Shown: positions 5,053 through 8,209 of the stretch, piece by piece
Numbering within the stretch: position 1 is the stretch's first letter
How the letters are laid out: each line of letters opens with the position of its first letter
DNA from: Spongiicolonus versatilis
GTDB taxonomy: Bacteria > Pseudomonadota > Gammaproteobacteria > Arenicellales > Spongiicolonaceae
Assembly: GCA_028286165.1 (NCBI GenBank)
Contig: JAPYMU010000167.1
Coordinates: forward strand, 1 to 8,209
Direction: 5' to 3'
Length of the DNA: 8,209 bases
Notes under the pieces: model-generated
What the model was told of the DNA's origin: nothing
The model's database searches: none
Seen by the model: the letters and a program-made list of their open reading frames with translations, nothing else
Position numbers and translations under genes: made by a program

Positions 5053-6372
5053 GTGGGCGACTACTTCGCGTTGCTGATGTTCCCGGCGGTGCTGCTGGCG
5101 GTGTTCATGGGCATTCCGGTGGCGTTTTCGCTGATGGGGACGGCGCTGGTCTTCGGCCTGGTCACCTTCGAGGGCGCGGTCATCTACCAGTTCATCCAGA
5201 AGGTCGAGTCCATCGCCTCCAACTTCGTGCTGGCGGCGGTGCCGCTGTTCATTTTCATGGGCGCGATGCTGGAGCGCTCCGGCGTCGCCGAGCGCCTGTT
5301 CGAGGCCATCCACTTGTGGACGCGCCGGCTGCCCGGCGGCCTGGCGCTCGGCACCATCGTCATGTGCGTCATCTTCGCCGCCTCATCGGGCGTCATCGGC
5401 GCCACCGAAACCGTGGTCGGCCTGTTGGCCATTCCGGTGATGATGAAATACGCCTACGACAAGGGCTTGATTGCCGGCACCATCTGCGCCGGCGGCTCGC
5501 TCGGCACCATCATTCCGCCGTCGGTGGTGGTGGTGTTAGGGCCGGTGGCCGATGTCTCGGTCGGCGATTTGTTCGTCGGCATGGTCTTCCCCGGCCTGCT
5601 CATGGCGACCGCGTACCTGCTGTATATCCTCGGCCGCTGCCTGCTCGACCCGGCCGCCGGGCCGCGCATTCCGCCGTCCCCGGACGACCCCGTTCTGCTT
5701 GCCAAACTGCGCATTACGGCGGTGGCGCTGCTGCCGCCGGTGGCGCTGATTTTCACCGTCCTCGGCTCCATCATGCTCGGCTGGGCGGCGCCGACCGAGG
5801 CGGCCGGCATGGGCGCCATGGGGGCGGTGGTGCTGACCGTGCTGTACCGCACCTTCTCGCTGGCCACATTGCAGCAGGCGCTGCTGAAAACCCTCAAAGT
5901 CACCTGCATGATTATGCTCATTCTGCTCGCCGGCAGCATGTTCTCCGGCGTTTTCATCGGCTCCGGCGGCGTGGCTGTCACCGAGCAATTGCTGGAAGGC
6001 GCCAACCTCGGCCGATGGGCGATGTTAGTGGTGTTCCTGGCCATCTTTTTCGTGATGGGATTCTTCCTCGACTGGATTTCCATCCTGCTGATTTTCATCC
6101 CGGTGTTCGTGCCGCTGGTCACCGGCATGGGCTTCGACCCGGTGTGGTTCTGCGTGTTGTTCCTCATCATGATTCAGACCAGTTATCTGACCCCGCCGAT
6201 GGCCCCGGCGATTTTCTACCTGCGCGGCATCAGCCCGCCGGAAATCACCCTGCGGCACATGTTCCACGGCGTGATTCCGTTTATCGCCCTGCAAATCATC
6301 ATCCTGGCCGTGGTCATGGCGTTCCCGCAAACCGTGCTGTGGCTGCCGTCCAAACTGTTGGGCTTTCAATGA
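5053..6372 (+). CDS. dctM: TRAP transporter large permease subunit DctM
   Basis: This 439-residue polytopic protein, with about twelve hydrophobic segments, is the transport channel of the TRAP system. Typical motifs are VPLFIFMGAMLERSG (63-77), GVIGATETVVGLLAIPVM (113-130), GTIIPPSVVVVLGPVADVS (151-169), APTEAAGMGAMGA (246-258), GFFLDWISILLIFIPVFVP (336-354) and SYLTPPMAPAIFYLRG (377-392). It moves the substrate across the inner membrane with sodium. The start is GTG at 5053, 3 bp after the dctQ stop and without an evident Shine-Dalgarno, so translation is probably coupled to dctQ. No damage is seen. The next gene begins 31 bp downstream. The ligand cannot be read from this subunit. Confidence 0.95.
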   Translation: MGDYFALLMFPAVLLAVFMGIPVAFSLMGTALVFGLVTFEGAVIYQFIQKVESIASNFVLAAVPLFIFMGAMLERSGVAERLFEAIHLWTRRLPGGLALGTIVMCVIFAASSGVIGATETVVGLLAIPVMMKYAYDKGLIAGTICAGGSLGTIIPPSVVVVLGPVADVSVGDLFVGMVFPGLLMATAYLLYILGRCLLDPAAGPRIPPSPDDPVLLAKLRITAVALLPPVALIFTVLGSIMLGWAAPTEAAGMGAMGAVVLTVLYRTFSLATLQQALLKTLKVTCMIMLILLAGSMFSGVFIGSGGVAVTEQLLEGANLGRWAMLVVFLAIFFVMGFFLDWISILLIFIPVFVPLVTGMGFDPVWFCVLFLIMIQTSYLTPPMAPAIFYLRGISPPEITLRHMFHGVIPFIALQIIILAVVMAFPQTVLWLPSKLLGFQ

Positions 6373-6403
6373 AGCGCGGCGCGCTCACCCGGCGGATAAT
6401 CCC

Positions 6404-7303
6404 ATGCCCGACACCAGGACCAAACTCACCATCCCCGACCTGATCGAGTGCAAGCGCGCCGGCCGGCGCGTGGTGCTGGCATCGGTCACCGACTACCTGA
6501 TGGCGCAGTGGGCCGAGCGCGGCGGCGTGGATGTGGTCGCGGTCGGCGACAGCCTCGGCATGATTACCTACGGCCACCCCAACACGCTGCCGATGACCGT
6601 GGAGTCGATGCTCGAGCACATCAAGGCGGTGCGCCGCGGCGCCCCCAATACGCTGTGCATCGCCGCCATGCCGTTCGGTTCTTACGCGACTCCGGAGATT
6701 GCGGTTCACAACGCCCTGCGCCTGGCCAAAGAAAGCGGCGCCGAAGCGGTCAAAATGCAGGGCGGGCGCGAGCAGTTCGACACCATCAAAGCGGTCGCCG
6801 ACAGCGGCGTGCCGGTGATGAGCCATGTCGGCATGTGCCCGCATTTCGTCAACACCTACGGCGGTTTCAAGCGCCAGGGCGCGAGCGCCACCGATGCCAT
6901 GCGAATCATCGACAACGCGCGCGCCATCGAGGAGGCCGGCGCGGTCGGCCTGGAAATCGAGGCGGTGCCGCCGGAAGTCGGCGAAGCGGTCGACCGGGCG
7001 GTGGACATTTTCACCTTCAGCATCGGCGCCGGCCCGGCCGGCTGCGGCCAGTTGCTGCTCGGCGCCGACCTGATTGGCGCGTTCGACGCCTTCAAGCCCA
7101 AATTCGCCAAACGCTACGGCAATGTCGGCGAGGTCGCCACCCAAGCGTTCGCCCGCTACGCCGCGGAAGTGCGCGACGGCGCATTCCCCGGCCATGAACA
7201 TGCGTATACCATGCCCGCGCGAGAGTCGAAAAAACTCGCGGCCGCACTCTCTGCCGTATCGGACGCTGCCGCAAAACCGGCCGACAACGAACCCCACCGC
7301 TGA
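6404..7303 (+). CDS. PanB-like enzyme, altered metal site, copy 2
   Basis: This 299-residue protein aligns without gaps to the other PanB-like protein of the window; in the 50 residues from the shared Asp-Ser-Leu I count 22 identities (44%). Motifs are VGDSLGM (47-53), AVRRGAP (75-81), HVGMCPH (141-147), GGFKRQG (153-159) and EAVP (186-189). Compared by eye with E. coli PanB, Asp49, His141 and Glu186 match Asp45, His136 and Glu181. Metal-site Asp84 is Ala88 and Glu114 is Gln119. The TDGQ motif is GCGQ and the His-Asp that follows it is Ala-Asp, so it is more diverged than copy 1. The last 30 residues form an Ala-rich tail beyond the barrel. It lies between dctM (31 bp) and the dioxygenase (9 bp), pointing to catabolism of the imported compound rather than pantothenate synthesis. 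It is likely a lyase, aldolase or transferase of the PEP-mutase/isocitrate-lyase-like barrel group. Confidence 0.85.
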   Translation: MPDTRTKLTIPDLIECKRAGRRVVLASVTDYLMAQWAERGGVDVVAVGDSLGMITYGHPNTLPMTVESMLEHIKAVRRGAPNTLCIAAMPFGSYATPEIAVHNALRLAKESGAEAVKMQGGREQFDTIKAVADSGVPVMSHVGMCPHFVNTYGGFKRQGASATDAMRIIDNARAIEEAGAVGLEIEAVPPEVGEAVDRAVDIFTFSIGAGPAGCGQLLLGADLIGAFDAFKPKFAKRYGNVGEVATQAFARYAAEVRDGAFPGHEHAYTMPARESKKLAAALSAVSDAAAKPADNEPHR

Positions 7304-7308
7304 GGAGG
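7302..7308 (+). promoter_or_regulatory. Ribosome binding site of the dioxygenase, overlapping the upstream stop
   Basis: GAGGAGG overlaps the TGA (7301-7303) of the PanB-like gene and lies 4 bases before ATG 7313. This arrangement fixes the start and couples translation of the two enzymes. Confidence 0.7.
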
Positions 7309-7312
7309 CATC

Positions 7313-8197
7313 ATGACACCCGAATCCATCCTGTCGCAGCCGCCGCGCGTGCTGACCCAGGCGCAGCGCGAGCATTATTTCGAGCACGGCTATGTCGGCG
7401 TCGACAACCTGGTCGATGAATCGACATTAGCCGAACTCATCGAAGTGACCGGCCAGTTCGTCGACGCCAGCGGCGCCGAGGCCGAATCCGGGGAAGTGTT
7501 CGACTTAGGCCCCGGTCATTCACGCCAAAATCCGGCCCTTCGGCGTCTGAAACGCCCGGACGACCAGCACCGGGCGTATTGGGATTTTGCCGCCGGCATC
7601 ATCGCCGAGGTGGCCGCCGACCTGGCCGGGCCGGATGTCGTCTTCCACCATTCCAAACTGAACTTCAAGTGGTTCGACGAGGGCGATGCGGTGGCGTGGC
7701 ATCAGGACATTCAGTTCTTTCCGCACACCAACTACCAGGTGCTGACCATCGGCTGCTACCTCGCCGACACCGACATGACCAACGGCCCGCTGGCGGTGCT
7801 GCCGGGCAGCCACAACGGGCCGTTATACGATTTGTATGCGCCCGACGGCGTCTGGGCCGGCGCCTTAAGCGACCGCGATGCGGCCGAACTCAACCTGTCG
7901 CAGGCGGCCTATCTGACCGGGCCGGCCGGCTTCATCACAGCGCACAACTGCCGCGCGCTGCACGGCTCGCCGCCAAGCCGGTCGCCACAGCCGCGCCCGT
8001 TGCTGCTCAACTGCTACTCGGCCGCCGACGCCCGGCCCTATACCCCGCACCCGGACGCATCAACGCACGCCGGCCAGGTGGTGCGCGGGCAACCGGCGAG
8101 ATGGGCCTGCCACGACGCGCGCCCGTGCCAGATTCCACCGGACTGGTCGGGCGGCTACACCTCGATTTTCGCCGCGCAGGCCGGCGAAGACGACTGA
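7313..8197 (+). CDS. Phytanoyl-CoA dioxygenase (PhyH) family Fe(II)/2-oxoglutarate oxygenase
   Basis: This 294-residue soluble protein has a double-stranded beta-helix oxygenase core. It carries the 2-His-1-Asp iron triad: WHQD (129-132: His130, Asp132) and the distal His217 in HNCRALHGS (211-219). Arg228 in PRPLLLNCYS lies where the family binds the 2-oxoglutarate carboxylate. Other family marks are the N-terminal QREHYFEHGYVGVDNLVD (18-35), KLNFKW (115-120) and GPLAVLPGSHNGP (158-170). Such enzymes use O2 and 2-oxoglutarate to hydroxylate small molecules, not only acyl-CoAs. All key residues are present, so it is expected to be active. It is coupled to the upstream PanB-like gene through GAGGAGG over that gene's stop, and is the last gene of the visible operon. 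No terminator is visible in the 12 bases left. The substrate is unknown. Confidence 0.92.
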   Translation: MTPESILSQPPRVLTQAQREHYFEHGYVGVDNLVDESTLAELIEVTGQFVDASGAEAESGEVFDLGPGHSRQNPALRRLKRPDDQHRAYWDFAAGIIAEVAADLAGPDVVFHHSKLNFKWFDEGDAVAWHQDIQFFPHTNYQVLTIGCYLADTDMTNGPLAVLPGSHNGPLYDLYAPDGVWAGALSDRDAAELNLSQAAYLTGPAGFITAHNCRALHGSPPSRSPQPRPLLLNCYSAADARPYTPHPDASTHAGQVVRGQPARWACHDARPCQIPPDWSGGYTSIFAAQAGEDD

Positions 8198-8209
8198 CGC
8201 CGGTTGCCG

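Noticed and set aside
3844..5313. 489-residue open frame on the minus strand opposite dctP, dctQ and part of dctM
   Set aside because: Rich in His, Gln, Arg and Gly with no domain, as expected for the antisense shadow of GC-rich genes. It lies opposite three well-supported family members.
6373..6403. GCGCGGCGCGC near the dctM stop as a terminator
   Set aside because: Too short, no T tract, and the next gene begins only 31 bp after dctM, which fits readthrough in an operon.
4869..6443. 524-residue open frame on the plus strand overlapping dctQ and dctM
   Set aside because: Arg, Gly and His dominated translation of the wrong frame of DctQ/DctM; no motif, and the overlapping frames carry clear TRAP signatures.
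6404..7303. Ordinary pantothenate-biosynthesis PanB
   Set aside because: Two metal-site acids and the TDGQ motif are changed, there is no panC or other pantothenate gene, and the gene is embedded in a TRAP operon with an oxygenase.

Overview
The window reads as a GC-rich genome segment (clearly above 60% G+C by eye) from a proteobacterium, probably environmental or marine. That guess rests on a complete TRAP transporter, an FCD-type GntR regulator, a phytanoyl-CoA-type dioxygenase and strong GGAGG-type ribosome sites. No rRNA, tRNA, CRISPR array, insertion sequence or phage gene was seen, and the lineage cannot be fixed more closely.

Layout. The 3' end of an unidentified + strand gene (to 106) converges on a leftward block: a PanB-like enzyme (2599 to 1727), a GntR/FCD regulator (1709 to 996) and a fatty-acid-hydroxylase/sterol-desaturase family membrane protein (887 to 156). 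A 191-bp AT-rich spacer (2600-2790), unlike everything around it, separates this block from a rightward one and carries candidate promoters on both strands and two overlapping inverted repeats. The rightward block is a DUF6166-like protein (2791-3123), a small two-helix membrane protein (3172-3459), TRAP dctP (3464-4524, with a single-base frameshift at 4109-4113), dctQ (4549-5049), dctM (5053-6372), a second PanB-like enzyme (6404-7303) and a PhyH-family dioxygenase (7313-8197). From dctP onward the genes are 3 to 31 bp apart, so they look like one operon.

Most interesting. Both PanB-like proteins keep the fold signatures, the catalytic Glu, the active-site His and the first metal Asp of ketopantoate hydroxymethyltransferase. 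Both have lost the other two metal-site acids of the E. coli enzyme (Asp84 becomes Cys or Ala, Glu114 becomes Gln), and both share a one-residue insertion relative to E. coli PanB. They look like sister members of a divergent branch, and no panC or other pantothenate gene is visible. With a regulator, an organic-anion TRAP importer and an Fe(II)/2-oxoglutarate dioxygenase alongside, I infer an uncharacterised uptake-and-breakdown (or modification) pathway for a carboxylate: import by DctPQM, then C-C bond chemistry by the PanB-like enzymes and hydroxylation by the PhyH enzyme, under the GntR protein. The substrate is unknown.
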